From Bacteroidaceae bacterium (GTDB lineage: Bacteria; Bacteroidota; Bacteroidia; Bacteroidales; Bacteroidaceae), in contig CAAGGT010000191.1 in assembly GCA_900769465.1 (NCBI GenBank), forward strand, positions 1 through 64,000: a DNA stretch of 64,000 nucleotides, read 5' to 3'. Positions 45,322 to 54,604 of the stretch are shown here, piece by piece (the first letter of the stretch is position 1; the number at the start of each line of letters is the position of its first letter). Position numbers and translations under genes: made by a program. Under the pieces are notes generated by a model. It ran no database searches and was not told the origin of the DNA. It worked only from the letters and a program-made list of their open reading frames with translations.

Positions 45322-46386
45322 TTAAGGGGTTTTTTGCCTATAGAAACCGAGAATTTCATTGCCACATAGGTTTTCACGGCTATCGGGCGAGTCCAACGGG
45401 AACAATGGTGCAGCCACTCCACATCCCAAGCGGAGCGAGAGATTGACCTCTACCCTCGCCTCATCCCAGAGCGAAGCATCTATGAACGACTGCAGGAGCG
45501 TCGCGCCACCCTCAACCAGCAGACTGTTCACCTTTAGCGTGTGCAGATGGGAAAGAATTTGAGGCAGCAAAGGTTCTTCAAAATCAAGCGTCACCTGTCG
45601 GACATTCTCGCCGAACTTGCCGTCAATTTCAGCAGCCGTATACACCACCGTAGGCAACAGACCGTCAAATATTTTCAATTCACCCGGCAAAGAGCCTTTC
45701 TTGTCAATCACAAGGCGTAGAGGCGCACGACCGGCCCAATGACGTATATCGAGCGAGGGATTGTCGAGCAAGGCCGTGTGCCGTCCCACAAGAATGGCAT
45801 CGTTCTGCGCACGCAACCTGTGGACCGCCACCTGCGAAACCGGCGTGGAAATCTTCACTGCCTGCCCCCCCTCGCGCAACAAGTCAATAAAACCATCGGC
45901 ACTTTGTGCCCATTTCAGTGTAACATACGGGCGTTTTTGGGTCTGGGATGTAAAAAAAGCTCGATTTAATCGGGAACATTCCTTCTCAAGCACACCCACC
46001 TTTACGTCTATTCCGGCAGCCCGCATACGCTCTATTCCCGCACCGTTGACACTTGAATTGGGGTCGGTTGTACCAATGACCACACGCGGTATTCGGCGTT
46101 CTATTATCATGTCGCAACAGGGTGGAGTCTTGCCATAATGTGAACAAGGCTCAAGAGTGACATACATTGTTGAACGCTCAAGCAACGGCAAGTCATTCAC
46201 GGACACCGAGTTCACCGCATTGACCTCGGCGTGAGGCTCACCGGCACGTATGTGATACCCCTCGCCGATTATGCGCCCGTCACATACTATCACAGCGCCC
46301 ACCATAGGGTTAGGCGAAGTGCTTCCCGCACCACACCTTGCAAGTTGCAGACAGCGCTGCATATAGAGTTCGTCAATCCCCGTCAT
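45322..46386 (-). CDS. ribD: Bifunctional riboflavin deaminase/reductase
   Basis: This 354-residue enzyme carries out two steps of riboflavin synthesis. The N-terminal deaminase domain has the zinc motifs PHAEVNAV and PCSHYGKTPPC. The C-terminal reductase domain includes ALKWAQSADGFID-type sequence and LLVEGGATLLQSF. The start MTGIDELYMQR is chosen over an upstream ATG at 46455 that adds 23 non-family residues. It is the last gene of the rex-por operon. Confidence 0.93.
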   Translation of the reverse strand: MTGIDELYMQRCLQLARCGAGSTSPNPMVGAVIVCDGRIIGEGYHIRAGEPHAEVNAVNSVSVNDLPLLERSTMYVTLEPCSHYGKTPPCCDMIIERRIPRVVIGTTDPNSSVNGAGIERMRAAGIDVKVGVLEKECSRLNRAFFTSQTQKRPYVTLKWAQSADGFIDLLREGGQAVKISTPVSQVAVHRLRAQNDAILVGRHTALLDNPSLDIRHWAGRAPLRLVIDKKGSLPGELKIFDGLLPTVVYTAAEIDGKFGENVRQVTLDFEEPLLPQILSHLHTLKVNSLLVEGGATLLQSFIDASLWDEARVEVNLSLRLGCGVAAPLFPLDSPDSRENLCGNEILGFYRQKTP

Positions 46387-46464
46387 TTGTAAAAATCGTT
46401 TACCAAAGCAATCCTTGTACACGACAAATGTAGCAAGTTGCCGCCAAAAAGCCAAGCAATAGTC

Positions 46465-47289
46465 TCATTTTTCACTTTTCAACGTCACCACCACAATCTC
46501 GCTCGGCACACAGAAACGCACCTTTCTGCGCGACGTTCCGACACCGTTGGTGGTTATCACCGTTGCACCGTTTGTCGTTCTGTTCCTGCCACGCAGGAAA
46601 CGCGTGCCATAACGGGTATTCTTCACCGGCGTATAAAGCCCAAAAAGCGACACCTGACCACCGTGCGTATGCCCAGCAAGGACCAGATCGGCACTTGTGG
46701 AAGAACGTTCGGCATAATCTGGGGTGTGACAGAGCAATATCACAAACCCCTCGTCGGGCAATCTCTCCGCCGGATGCAGCACAAGCGGATCATAGGCAAA
46801 ACTGTCATAAACCCCTGCAACGTATATGGAATCACACTCCCCACCTATCACGGCAACGCTGTCGGCAAGCAGAATTATCCCATTGGCATCCATTGCCTGT
46901 GCCACAAGCTCTCCGTTACGGGATTCGTGATTCCCAAGCACTGCAAAAATGCCATCTGCCGCCCCCACAGTGGCAAGCGACCCGAACAGAGCATCAATGG
47001 AGTCATTATCGGTCACATAGTCGCCACCCAAAAGCAGTATGTCGGGCGACTCCTTCTGTAATTTTCTTGTAAACTTTCCAAGACGTTTTTGAGAAAAGAG
47101 GCTTGGGTAATGGATATCGGAGACAAAGGCAATCCTGTAGCCGTCAAATTCATCGGGGACATCCTCATCGGCAAAAGAGTAGCGTTTCACGCGCCCTACT
47201 CCATTGGGCGATAATGATGCACAAGACGAAATCAGCAGCATCGCTGCTGCCAATATCACCAATTGTATGAAAGATTTATCCGTTCTCAT
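46465..47289 (-). CDS. Metallophosphoesterase lipoprotein (YkuE-like)
   Basis: The 274-residue protein has a lipoprotein signal (AAAMLLISSCAS) and a calcineurin-like phosphoesterase domain. Metal motifs are FVSDIHYPS, LLGGDYV, LGNHES and AGHTHGGQ. The family includes proteins acting on envelope phosphate esters. The gene overlaps ispF by 4 nt (ATGA-type coupling). The substrate is unknown. Confidence 0.85.
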   Translation of the reverse strand: MRTDKSFIQLVILAAAMLLISSCASLSPNGVGRVKRYSFADEDVPDEFDGYRIAFVSDIHYPSLFSQKRLGKFTRKLQKESPDILLLGGDYVTDNDSIDALFGSLATVGAADGIFAVLGNHESRNGELVAQAMDANGIILLADSVAVIGGECDSIYVAGVYDSFAYDPLVLHPAERLPDEGFVILLCHTPDYAERSSTSADLVLAGHTHGGQVSLFGLYTPVKNTRYGTRFLRGRNRTTNGATVITTNGVGTSRRKVRFCVPSEIVVVTLKSEK

Positions 47290-47759
47290 TTACTGATAAG
47301 CACCGTAGCATAGGCCGTTATGCCCTCCTTGCGCCCCTCGAATCCGAGTTTCTCGGTGGTTGTCGCCTTCACCGACACACAGTCGACATCAATGCCAAGC
47401 ACATCGGCCATCACCTGTTGCATCGCCGGGATATGCGGATTCAACTTTGGAGCCTGTGCCGCCACCGTTGAATCGATGTTGCAAATGACGTAACCCTTCT
47501 CCTTGAGCAGTTCACCGGTACGGCGCAACAGAATTTTACTGTCGATATTCAGGAATTCATCGGAATTGTCAGGGAACTGATAGCCGATATCACGCAGATT
47601 GGCCGCACCCAAGAGTGCATCGCAAATGGCGTGAATGAGGACATCCGCATCGGAATGCCCGGCCAGGCCATATTCATAAGGGATTTTCACGCCACCAATC
47701 CAAAGATCGCGGTTCTCGACGAATTTATGGACATCAATACCAAAGCCAACACGTATCAT
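47286..47759 (-). CDS. ispF: 2-C-methyl-D-erythritol 2,4-cyclodiphosphate synthase
   Basis: The 157-residue trimeric enzyme is from the MEP isoprenoid pathway. The zinc ligands lie in GIDVHKF and SDADVLIHAICDALLGA, and the C-terminal GRKEGITAYATVLI is typical. Its product feeds isoprenoids, including undecaprenol made by UppS elsewhere in the window. porV lies 12 nt upstream. The porU-porV-ispF order is also seen in Porphyromonas gingivalis. Confidence 0.95.
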   Translation of the reverse strand: MIRVGFGIDVHKFVENRDLWIGGVKIPYEYGLAGHSDADVLIHAICDALLGAANLRDIGYQFPDNSDEFLNIDSKILLRRTGELLKEKGYVICNIDSTVAAQAPKLNPHIPAMQQVMADVLGIDVDCVSVKATTTEKLGFEGRKEGITAYATVLISK

Positions 47760-47771
47760 AGCAACATTTCT

Positions 47772-48965
47772 TTAACGACGGAAAAGGTCCTTCAAGCCAT
47801 CCAGGTCGAACGACAGTGAGAAACGCAATGTCTGGTCAAGCGGATTGCTCTGCGCGGTCGAGATAAGGTATGCGGCATCAAGAGAGAATACGCTCATACG
47901 GAATCCTGCGCCCAATGTAAAGTATTTTCGGTTACCTTTATAGACATCCTCATAGTGATAACCGGCACGCACCGAGAACTGTCTGTTATAGCAATACTCA
48001 AGACCTATACCACCATAGATTTCCCTCATCTCCTCCTTGAAACCACCGGGTGCATCGGCAAACGATTTGAATATACCAGATATGGATGATATGTCATTGT
48101 ATCCTGTACCGTCAAGCCAAGCCTGATATTCGGAATAACGGCTGTTGTCATCCACTCCCGGCGCGGGATTCTCCTCGAGGAACTGCTTGAATGAAGGCCT
48201 TGTCGGTACCAGCAGTTTGTTCACGTCAAAACTCACCGACAATGTATTGTATTCGTCGAACGGAAAGAGCAACGATGCTCCCAGACGCAAGTTCGTGGGG
48301 ATGAATTCGTTTGTTGCGCCACCATCGTACGATATCTTTGTACCAATGTTCGATATATTCAATCCAAGACCCAACAGACACTCACGCGAGCCCATCATCA
48401 GATACTTGTTATAATAGATTGCAATGTCGGCGGCAAAGGCGTGGCCGGGCGACATATCCTCGGTAATATCATACTGCAGATCACTGAATATGTAACGCAA
48501 TGCAATGGCTGCCGAGAAGGTCTCGGAGAGCATACGCGAATATGCAAGGTCAAAGGCCAGCTCATAGGGTTTGATGGTCATCTCATTCTCAACAAACACC
48601 TCACCAAGAGAGAAGTAAGTCAAAGAGGAACTGAGTGCCGAATAGTTGCCTATGCGGTAGAAACCGGCAAGGTTCACAAGGTCAATGTCACTGACCAGCT
48701 GACGGAGCCAGGGAGTATAGGACATGGACACGCCTGCACGCGCAATGTTGAACGGATACTTTGCAGGGTTCCAGTACTGTGAATTCGCATCGGGCTCAGT
48801 TGCCACACCCACATCACCAAGCGAACCGGCGCGGGCATCGGGAGCGATAGAGAGCGAAGTGACACCTGTATACACAGGATTCAACTGCGTTTTAACATCC
48901 TGCGCAGAGACAGGGATGGCCAAGACAACCAACAGAAGCAGAAATACTATATTTTTCTTTGTCAT
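47772..48965 (-). CDS. porV: PorV/LptO-type T9SS outer membrane protein
   Basis: This 397-residue FadL-like beta-barrel protein has a signal peptide (TKKNIVFLLLLVVLAIPVSAQ). The N-terminal LNPVYTGVTSLSIAPDARAGSLGDVGVATEPDANSQYWNPAKY motif region is the PorV hallmark, and the barrel ends LRFSLSFDL. PorV binds T9SS cargo at the cell surface and hands it to PorU. ATG 48965 gives the signal peptide directly. It is paired with porU, 69 nt upstream. Confidence 0.93.
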   Translation of the reverse strand: MTKKNIVFLLLLVVLAIPVSAQDVKTQLNPVYTGVTSLSIAPDARAGSLGDVGVATEPDANSQYWNPAKYPFNIARAGVSMSYTPWLRQLVSDIDLVNLAGFYRIGNYSALSSSLTYFSLGEVFVENEMTIKPYELAFDLAYSRMLSETFSAAIALRYIFSDLQYDITEDMSPGHAFAADIAIYYNKYLMMGSRECLLGLGLNISNIGTKISYDGGATNEFIPTNLRLGASLLFPFDEYNTLSVSFDVNKLLVPTRPSFKQFLEENPAPGVDDNSRYSEYQAWLDGTGYNDISSISGIFKSFADAPGGFKEEMREIYGGIGLEYCYNRQFSVRAGYHYEDVYKGNRKYFTLGAGFRMSVFSLDAAYLISTAQSNPLDQTLRFSLSFDLDGLKDLFRR

Positions 48966-49034
48966 ATGCATTTGTTTTTCCGCAACCGGATATTCACCGG
49001 AGGCAATTTGCACATTATATAACTATTTTTTTAC

Positions 49035-52000
49035 TTATTTATTGTTCAGCACCACAAATTTTCCTGTCTTTACCGATGAGGAGACGCCACCTTCCGTTAT
49101 ATACGCCCTCACCACATACACACCAGAGGAGAGCGGCTGCCCACCTTGCGCCACACCGTTCCAGGTGCATCTGTACGTGTTGCCGTCACTCGACACGTGG
49201 TCGCTGTTGCTCCAGCAGAGCAGTCCCTGCACATTGAATACATCTATGCGTACATCCAGCTCGCTCTGCGGGCGGTCGTGTGTCAGCACAAACGTTGCTG
49301 GTGCCCCCGCAATGACAGGCGACGGGTTAACCTTGAGTTCGGCGAAATCGGGAGCCAGTTCAGGGTTCACATTGAAGGTCACACTGGCAAGCGACGAGTT
49401 ATTGTACAAATCCCAGGCACGCAGAGTCAATGTGTGTTCGCCGGCATCGAGCCTGTTGAGCGGCATATTTATCGTTCCACGTCTATAATCGCCCACCGCA
49501 GGCACAAAGGCGCTATTCAGGTTATATGTGTGACGGGGGTCGTTGTCAACCACAGCCGTTATGTCGTGGCCGACACCTGTACCTATAGTGTTTATACCAT
49601 TCTCATCAAAGAGTTCCACCAGCAATGTCGGTGTGGCATTGACCTCGCCACCATTGACAAACGACGGAGAATTCAGATAAAGCTTTATTTCGGGGCCTAT
49701 GGTGTCACTGTCAAAACCTTCGGCCGTACCGCCAATCGTAAAGTCCACGAAATGTCCCTGCGCCGACGACACGAAAGAGGTATCTACGGCATACAGGTTC
49801 AGCATTCCAAAGTCATTGCTGTAGCTTATATCCAAAGGTATGGGCATATCCATTGAGAAACAACCGCCGCGCACAGAGTCACTTCCAGTGAAAAGGACCT
49901 TGTTGTACGCCGTGTAGGAATAACTGCCAAGCCCCGTGTTGTCGCGTGTATTTACCTCGACCGCACTGTCGAAAAGTGTTGAATAGAGGACACCGGTAAA
50001 ATCCGTTGCCAGTTCACCGTCAGCTGTCACCACACGTCCTTCGACATTCAGCAAAGAGCCGGCACTCACCTGTGGCGTCACCCCGGCATCCACGCCATTC
50101 ATTCTGTCGACCACCACTCTGTATCGGGGATACTTGAGCCTCAAGGCAGGGTCACCCAACAGCACATATTGCAATTTGTTCACAGTCCTGTCACTACCCA
50201 ATGATATCACGTTGCACTTTGACATTCTCACAGCATCTCCCACCGCCATAGCCTCGCCGGTATTGACAGGTTGCATCAGCAACCTCGAGAATTCCCTGTT
50301 TATCACCGAGTTGTAGCTCTGCATCACAGTGCGTGTGGTTGTAAAAAGGCCTATCGCGCCACCATCGGCATTAAGGATGGCCGACTCGGCTACAGACTTG
50401 TCACCCATATCAAAAGGCCCGATGTCGCAGGATGCCGTCACCCAAAATGGCACACGTGGCGATTTCAGCGCTGCCATATCCGAAGCCTTCCACACCATTT
50501 CGTGCGACAGCAGATTGCTGCTTCCGTGCCCCGAATAGTTGACAATCAAAGCACCCTTGTCAAGGCTGTTGTAAATCTCCTGTGTTACCGCGGGATAACG
50601 TTTTCCCGTAGCAGACGCCTCTATGGGATAATCATCCCAGAATATACGCTTGAGAATGTACGACTGAAACTGCTGTTCATACATATCGGCAATGACATCA
50701 GCATCCTTCATATGCTGGTTGGGCATACTCTCATCACCGTCGTCACCCAGCAGCAGGATGGTATTCTGCCACTCGCCGGCACTCCTGTTCTGCATATATG
50801 CGATAATCTTGTCCACCACGGCATTGGCTTCGGCCACCGACTGGGCCGGTATACGCCCCACGCCCAGGTCAACCTTGTCGCGCAAGTGGTTGCTGCCCTC
50901 ATTGTCATCGAGATAGCCCATATAATCCTCGAGTACATACGACTGTATGGCATCTACCGAGTTGAGCGACTCATAGCACAGCAGGTAATCCTCTTGCTTG
51001 CGGCCTGGGAATGTTATCATGCGGTTGTCATACCAGCTATCACCCAGCAGGAGCAGATATTTGGGGGCATCGGCCTCCGTTTCGGCACGGTCATAAAGCA
51101 TCTTCATCAGACGGCGGTATGCTGTAACATCGGGGGTTCCCGATGAGAATTCATTATACACCTGTTGGGCAGTGACAACCTCAACGGTAAGGCCATCCAT
51201 CGTGCGGTGTGCATCGGCAAGGCGCTCTGCCGCCGGCAGGAACTTGCCGTTCGTTGGAACTATTATAACCATATCCGTCTGTCCAAAGGCGTGAAGATTC
51301 TGGTTGGGCACATTGCCCAGCACTTTCACCGACGGGAAGGTACCCTTCACGTTGACAGCGACAAGATTCGCGTTGTAGCTTGCCGGAGCAGCCACCGAAT
51401 ACACTCCGCCGGCAAGCGAGCCCTCAAGCTCGGCAATCTCCGATGGCGAACTCACATTCCACACCCTTGTATCGGCGTTGCAGCCCGATATCTCAAAAAC
51501 AGCATTGCCACTTACCGCACTACCGCGGAAAAGGGTTGACGAGCCACGCAGTGCAAGCGAACGGCGATAGTTTAAACGCAGGAAATCAAGAAATCCAGAA
51601 AGCGAATTGTCTTCGGTCCTGTGTACCAAATAGAATTTTGAATTGGCCACGACACCGCCCGGAATAGAGAAACGTCCCTCGACAATCTTGCCAACCTCGC
51701 CCGACACGGCACGCCCCACGTTCAAGGTTCCAATCTCATCCGCACTCCCCGCAGCCCCTTCATAAAGCACAGTAACCTTGCTGGCCGTTCCACCACCGGT
51801 AGCGAATGACAGATCGACAATGGCGGTACTCTCCATTGCCCCGGCAATCGAGAAACTATAGTTCCTTGCACGCCCTGCAGAACCCGAGAAGTCATCACTG
51901 TCCACCAACACACGGCCATAGGAACAGAGACTCTTCTTCTCTTTCTCATACAGCGCATAATCATTGTAGGCCGTGTACACCGTCGACAAAGTAGGCGCGA

Positions 52001-52799
52001 GCGCCACAGTGGGGAATTCCATTGGAGCCTCTTCACTCTCGGTGAGGAAATAACAACCGTAGTTCGAGTAGACATTACGCTTATGAACGTAACGCCCCGA
52101 GCTGTACTCCCATTTCACTGTCGCATTGGCATAGAAAAGCACATACCACATCTCGCGCCACAGCGGAATCTCGACAAGGTCATCGGGCAGGGATTCGAGC
52201 CCCGTCTCGGGCAGTATGTGACCGCCGTAGCCATAAAGGCGCACCTTTGTAGGGTCCTTGAAACCCATCTTGTAAAGTTCGTCATCCGTTATCTTGTGTA
52301 CACCATCCTCTTCCACAGCTATACGCACCCACTTGCCGCTGGCAAGAAGCGACGATGTAGCGTATCGTGCAGCGGGCGAAGCCGAAGCTGCACGTTGGGG
52401 GCGCTGTAGTGGACTCCTGTCAACAACGAGTTTATACGAGTTTATGCGATAATACTTTCCATCACGCAGTACAACCGGCAGAAAGGCGACATCCAGTTGT
52501 GCCCGCTTGGATTGTATGCCCACAGAACACTCCACATCAGGCATCTCAGGCAACACGCCATAACGTTCCTCAATGGAATAACGGGCAACATCGGCATCAC
52601 TCATCCGTTGGAATTCGGGATATTCAATGCGGGCAGAGTAGCTGTATTCAGCATAATCGGCCGGCAATCCAACAACCTGTGTACACACAGGCAACAGAGA
52701 ATCGCCGCGCAGAGCGTTCCAGTCAACGGGACAGAACTGCGCCCTGGCAGCCGCCGCACACAGCAATACAAGAGAAAATATCAGTCGCCTTATCTTCAT
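49035..52799 (-). CDS. porU: T9SS sortase PorU (peptidase C25 family)
   Basis: The 1254-residue protein has a signal peptide (about 1-20), a gingipain-like C25 domain with the histidine in VNYSGHGSSNL (about residue 755) and the cysteine in VTASCDIGPFDMG (about 790), then beta-sandwich domains. The C-terminal sorting-like domain ends GVYVVRAYITEGG..KTGKFVVLNN. PorU removes the C-terminal signal of T9SS cargo and joins cargo to A-LPS. It is longer than most surface proteases here because of its N-terminal extension, which is normal for PorU. It begins 7 nt after the FAH gene. Confidence 0.93.
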   Translation of the reverse strand: MKIRRLIFSLVLLCAAAARAQFCPVDWNALRGDSLLPVCTQVVGLPADYAEYSYSARIEYPEFQRMSDADVARYSIEERYGVLPEMPDVECSVGIQSKRAQLDVAFLPVVLRDGKYYRINSYKLVVDRSPLQRPQRAASASPAARYATSSLLASGKWVRIAVEEDGVHKITDDELYKMGFKDPTKVRLYGYGGHILPETGLESLPDDLVEIPLWREMWYVLFYANATVKWEYSSGRYVHKRNVYSNYGCYFLTESEEAPMEFPTVALAPTLSTVYTAYNDYALYEKEKKSLCSYGRVLVDSDDFSGSAGRARNYSFSIAGAMESTAIVDLSFATGGGTASKVTVLYEGAAGSADEIGTLNVGRAVSGEVGKIVEGRFSIPGGVVANSKFYLVHRTEDNSLSGFLDFLRLNYRRSLALRGSSTLFRGSAVSGNAVFEISGCNADTRVWNVSSPSEIAELEGSLAGGVYSVAAPASYNANLVAVNVKGTFPSVKVLGNVPNQNLHAFGQTDMVIIVPTNGKFLPAAERLADAHRTMDGLTVEVVTAQQVYNEFSSGTPDVTAYRRLMKMLYDRAETEADAPKYLLLLGDSWYDNRMITFPGRKQEDYLLCYESLNSVDAIQSYVLEDYMGYLDDNEGSNHLRDKVDLGVGRIPAQSVAEANAVVDKIIAYMQNRSAGEWQNTILLLGDDGDESMPNQHMKDADVIADMYEQQFQSYILKRIFWDDYPIEASATGKRYPAVTQEIYNSLDKGALIVNYSGHGSSNLLSHEMVWKASDMAALKSPRVPFWVTASCDIGPFDMGDKSVAESAILNADGGAIGLFTTTRTVMQSYNSVINREFSRLLMQPVNTGEAMAVGDAVRMSKCNVISLGSDRTVNKLQYVLLGDPALRLKYPRYRVVVDRMNGVDAGVTPQVSAGSLLNVEGRVVTADGELATDFTGVLYSTLFDSAVEVNTRDNTGLGSYSYTAYNKVLFTGSDSVRGGCFSMDMPIPLDISYSNDFGMLNLYAVDTSFVSSAQGHFVDFTIGGTAEGFDSDTIGPEIKLYLNSPSFVNGGEVNATPTLLVELFDENGINTIGTGVGHDITAVVDNDPRHTYNLNSAFVPAVGDYRRGTINMPLNRLDAGEHTLTLRAWDLYNNSSLASVTFNVNPELAPDFAELKVNPSPVIAGAPATFVLTHDRPQSELDVRIDVFNVQGLLCWSNSDHVSSDGNTYRCTWNGVAQGGQPLSSGVYVVRAYITEGGVSSSVKTGKFVVLNNK

Positions 52800-52806
52800 A
52801 TCATTT

Positions 52807-53421
52807 TCATCTTACGTGGAAATCAAGCACCTTGTCGTCACCTATATACCCCTTGAGGTGTGTACCGATTTCTGCCGGGCCCGAACCTGCCGGTGTACCG
52901 GTGAATATCAGGTCGCCCGTCTTCAGAGTACAGAATCGGCTCACATAGGCAATTATCTCATCGACAGGGAATAGCATTTGCGAGGTGTTGGCGCTCTGCA
53001 CAACCTCGTCGTCTATTGTCAGCGAAAAGTCTATGTCGTTTATGTCATAGCGTTCAATGGGGCGGAATTCGCCAAGCACTGCCGAGCCGTCAAAGCCCTT
53101 GCTCATATCCCACGGCTCACCGGCCGCAATGAGACGGCGCTGCCAATCGCGCGCAGTGAAGTCGATGCCCACGGTTATGGCATCGTAGTAACGGTGGGCA
53201 AAACGTGCCGGTATGCTCTTGCCCAGCTTGTTTATGCGCACCACTATTTCGGCCTCATAGTCGACGCGGCCCAGGAAATCGGGCACATAGAAATGCTTGC
53301 CGTTCTTTATGATTGCCGAATCGGGCTTCATGAAAATTATGGGCACGGCAGGTTTCTCACTGCTGCCATCGAACTCCAGAGCGTGTTCACTATAATTCTT
53401 TCCAACAGCTATTATCTTCAT
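52807..53421 (-). CDS. Fumarylacetoacetate hydrolase family protein
   Basis: This 204-residue FAH-fold hydrolase has the metal-binding pattern E..E..D in VDYEAEIVVRI and D in VGIDFTARDWQ, plus TGTPAGSG near the end. Small FAH proteins act as acylpyruvate hydrolases or oxaloacetate decarboxylases; which applies here is not known. It lies between rex and porU with 6 and 7 nt gaps, so all are one transcript. An in-frame TTG 6 nt upstream of the ATG is not preferred. Confidence 0.85.
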   Translation of the reverse strand: MKIIAVGKNYSEHALEFDGSSEKPAVPIIFMKPDSAIIKNGKHFYVPDFLGRVDYEAEIVVRINKLGKSIPARFAHRYYDAITVGIDFTARDWQRRLIAAGEPWDMSKGFDGSAVLGEFRPIERYDINDIDFSLTIDDEVVQSANTSQMLFPVDEIIAYVSRFCTLKTGDLIFTGTPAGSGPAEIGTHLKGYIGDDKVLDFHVR

Positions 53422-53427
53422 TGTCAA

Positions 53428-54084
53428 TCAAATTTCTTCGGGAACATTAAGGCCTTCGAGGCGGTTGAACATCAGCGACAGGTGAGCATAGAGCGATGTA
53501 TTCTGCACCACGATATTCTCCGGCACGCGTATACGCAACGGGGTAAAGTTCCAAATAGCCTTTATTCCCCACACAATCATCTTGTCGGCCACCTCCTGCG
53601 CGCGGTCAATGGGCACTGTAAGCACACCAATCTGCACATTATGCTTCTTCATCTTCGCCTCAAGTTCATTGATGTGATACACCGGGATACCGGCCACGCT
53701 GTGCCCCACCACCTTTGGGCTGGCGTCGAATGCCGCCACCACCTCAAGACCGAACTGCTTGAGACCGGTATCGTTCAGCAACGCACTGCCCAGTTTGCCC
53801 GCACCGAACAGAAAAGCCTTGTGCATACGGGTGAAACCCAGGAAATCCTCAAGCACCTCAAGCAGATTGTCAATATCGTAGCCCACACGTGTACGCCCCA
53901 CGATGTTCACACAGGAGAGATCCTTTGCAATCTGCGAAGCCACAATGCTTGTCTCCTTTGAGAGACGTGTGGACGAGACATACTGTTCGCCGCGCTGCTT
54001 GAGCAGGCGGCACACCGACAGGTACCAGGGCAAACGCCTGAGGGTGGGTTCGGGGACTTTTTCTATTTTTGTCAATTGAGCCAT
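53428..54084 (-). CDS. rex: Redox-sensing transcriptional repressor Rex
   Basis: The 218-residue protein has an N-terminal winged helix (PEPTLRRLPWYLSVCRLLKQRG, SSTRLSKETSIVASQIAKDL) and a Rossmann NADH-binding domain (AFLFGAGKLGSALL). Rex senses the NADH/NAD ratio and represses fermentative or anaerobic genes when NADH is low. The start MAQLTKIEKV follows a -7-like element at 54115-54122. It is the first gene of a contiguous seven-gene minus-strand run including porU and porV. Confidence 0.92.
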   Translation of the reverse strand: MAQLTKIEKVPEPTLRRLPWYLSVCRLLKQRGEQYVSSTRLSKETSIVASQIAKDLSCVNIVGRTRVGYDIDNLLEVLEDFLGFTRMHKAFLFGAGKLGSALLNDTGLKQFGLEVVAAFDASPKVVGHSVAGIPVYHINELEAKMKKHNVQIGVLTVPIDRAQEVADKMIVWGIKAIWNFTPLRIRVPENIVVQNTSLYAHLSLMFNRLEGLNVPEEI

Positions 54085-54099
54085 TTTGTTCGCGCGTGT

Positions 54100-54122
54100 T
54101 TGTATATAACGTGACAAAAGTA
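54100..54122 (-). promoter_or_regulatory. Probable rex promoter -7 element with overlapping imperfect dyad
   Basis: On the minus strand TACTTTTG (54115-54122) fits the -7 element, 31 nt before the rex ATG. An 18-nt TTGT-N10-ACAA dyad (54100-54117) overlaps it and has the size and outer bases of a Rex operator, but the inner bases fit poorly. Autoregulation is a hypothesis. Confidence 0.35.
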
Positions 54123-54184
54123 ATGTTATTTTACGAAGCTTTGAAATTTGTCGCAAAAATATTGTACCTTAGCGACCGACAAAT

Positions 54185-54544
54185 ATGGACAAACAATTAC
54201 ACCCCATGAAAAAGAACGACTGGAAAGACCGCCTGAATGTTGTATACTCCACAAACCCCGATTTTGTATATTCCACCGATGAAAAGGAGGAAAATGAACC
54301 CCTTCCCAAGCAACAGCAGAAGTTGCGCGTGAGCATTGAGAAGAACCACAGAGGCGGAAAGACCGTGACCATAATAAAGAATTTCATAGGCACCGAGGAT
54401 GACATGAAGGAACTTGGTCGCCTGCTGAAGACAAAGTGCGGTGTTGGCGGCAGCACCAAAGACGGCGAGATTCTGGTCCAGGGTGATTTCAAGGAGAAAA
54501 TCATTGAGTTGCTCAAAAAAGAGGGCTACTCACAAACAAAATAG
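54185..54544 (+). CDS. SUI1/eIF1-like translation factor (YciH)
   Basis: The 119-residue protein has a SUI1 domain in its C-terminal two thirds: KLRVSIEKNHRGGKTVTIIKNF, then DMKELGRLLKTKCGVGGSTKDGEILVQGDF, the family signature. It resembles the bacterial YciH group that can affect initiation fidelity. It is divergent from rex; the 100-nt gap holds both promoters. A line of TTTG...TACCTTAG about 15-40 nt upstream could be its promoter. Confidence 0.9.
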   Translation: MDKQLHPMKKNDWKDRLNVVYSTNPDFVYSTDEKEENEPLPKQQQKLRVSIEKNHRGGKTVTIIKNFIGTEDDMKELGRLLKTKCGVGGSTKDGEILVQGDFKEKIIELLKKEGYSQTK

Positions 54545-54604
54545 GAATAAAAATTCGTATATTCGCACATCAAAACAGGAACAAATCATTTAAAAGAATA
54601 GAAT

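Noticed and set aside
53428..53961. Long plus-strand ORF across FAH and rex
   Set aside because: It is antisense to two clear genes, and its translation has no domain features.
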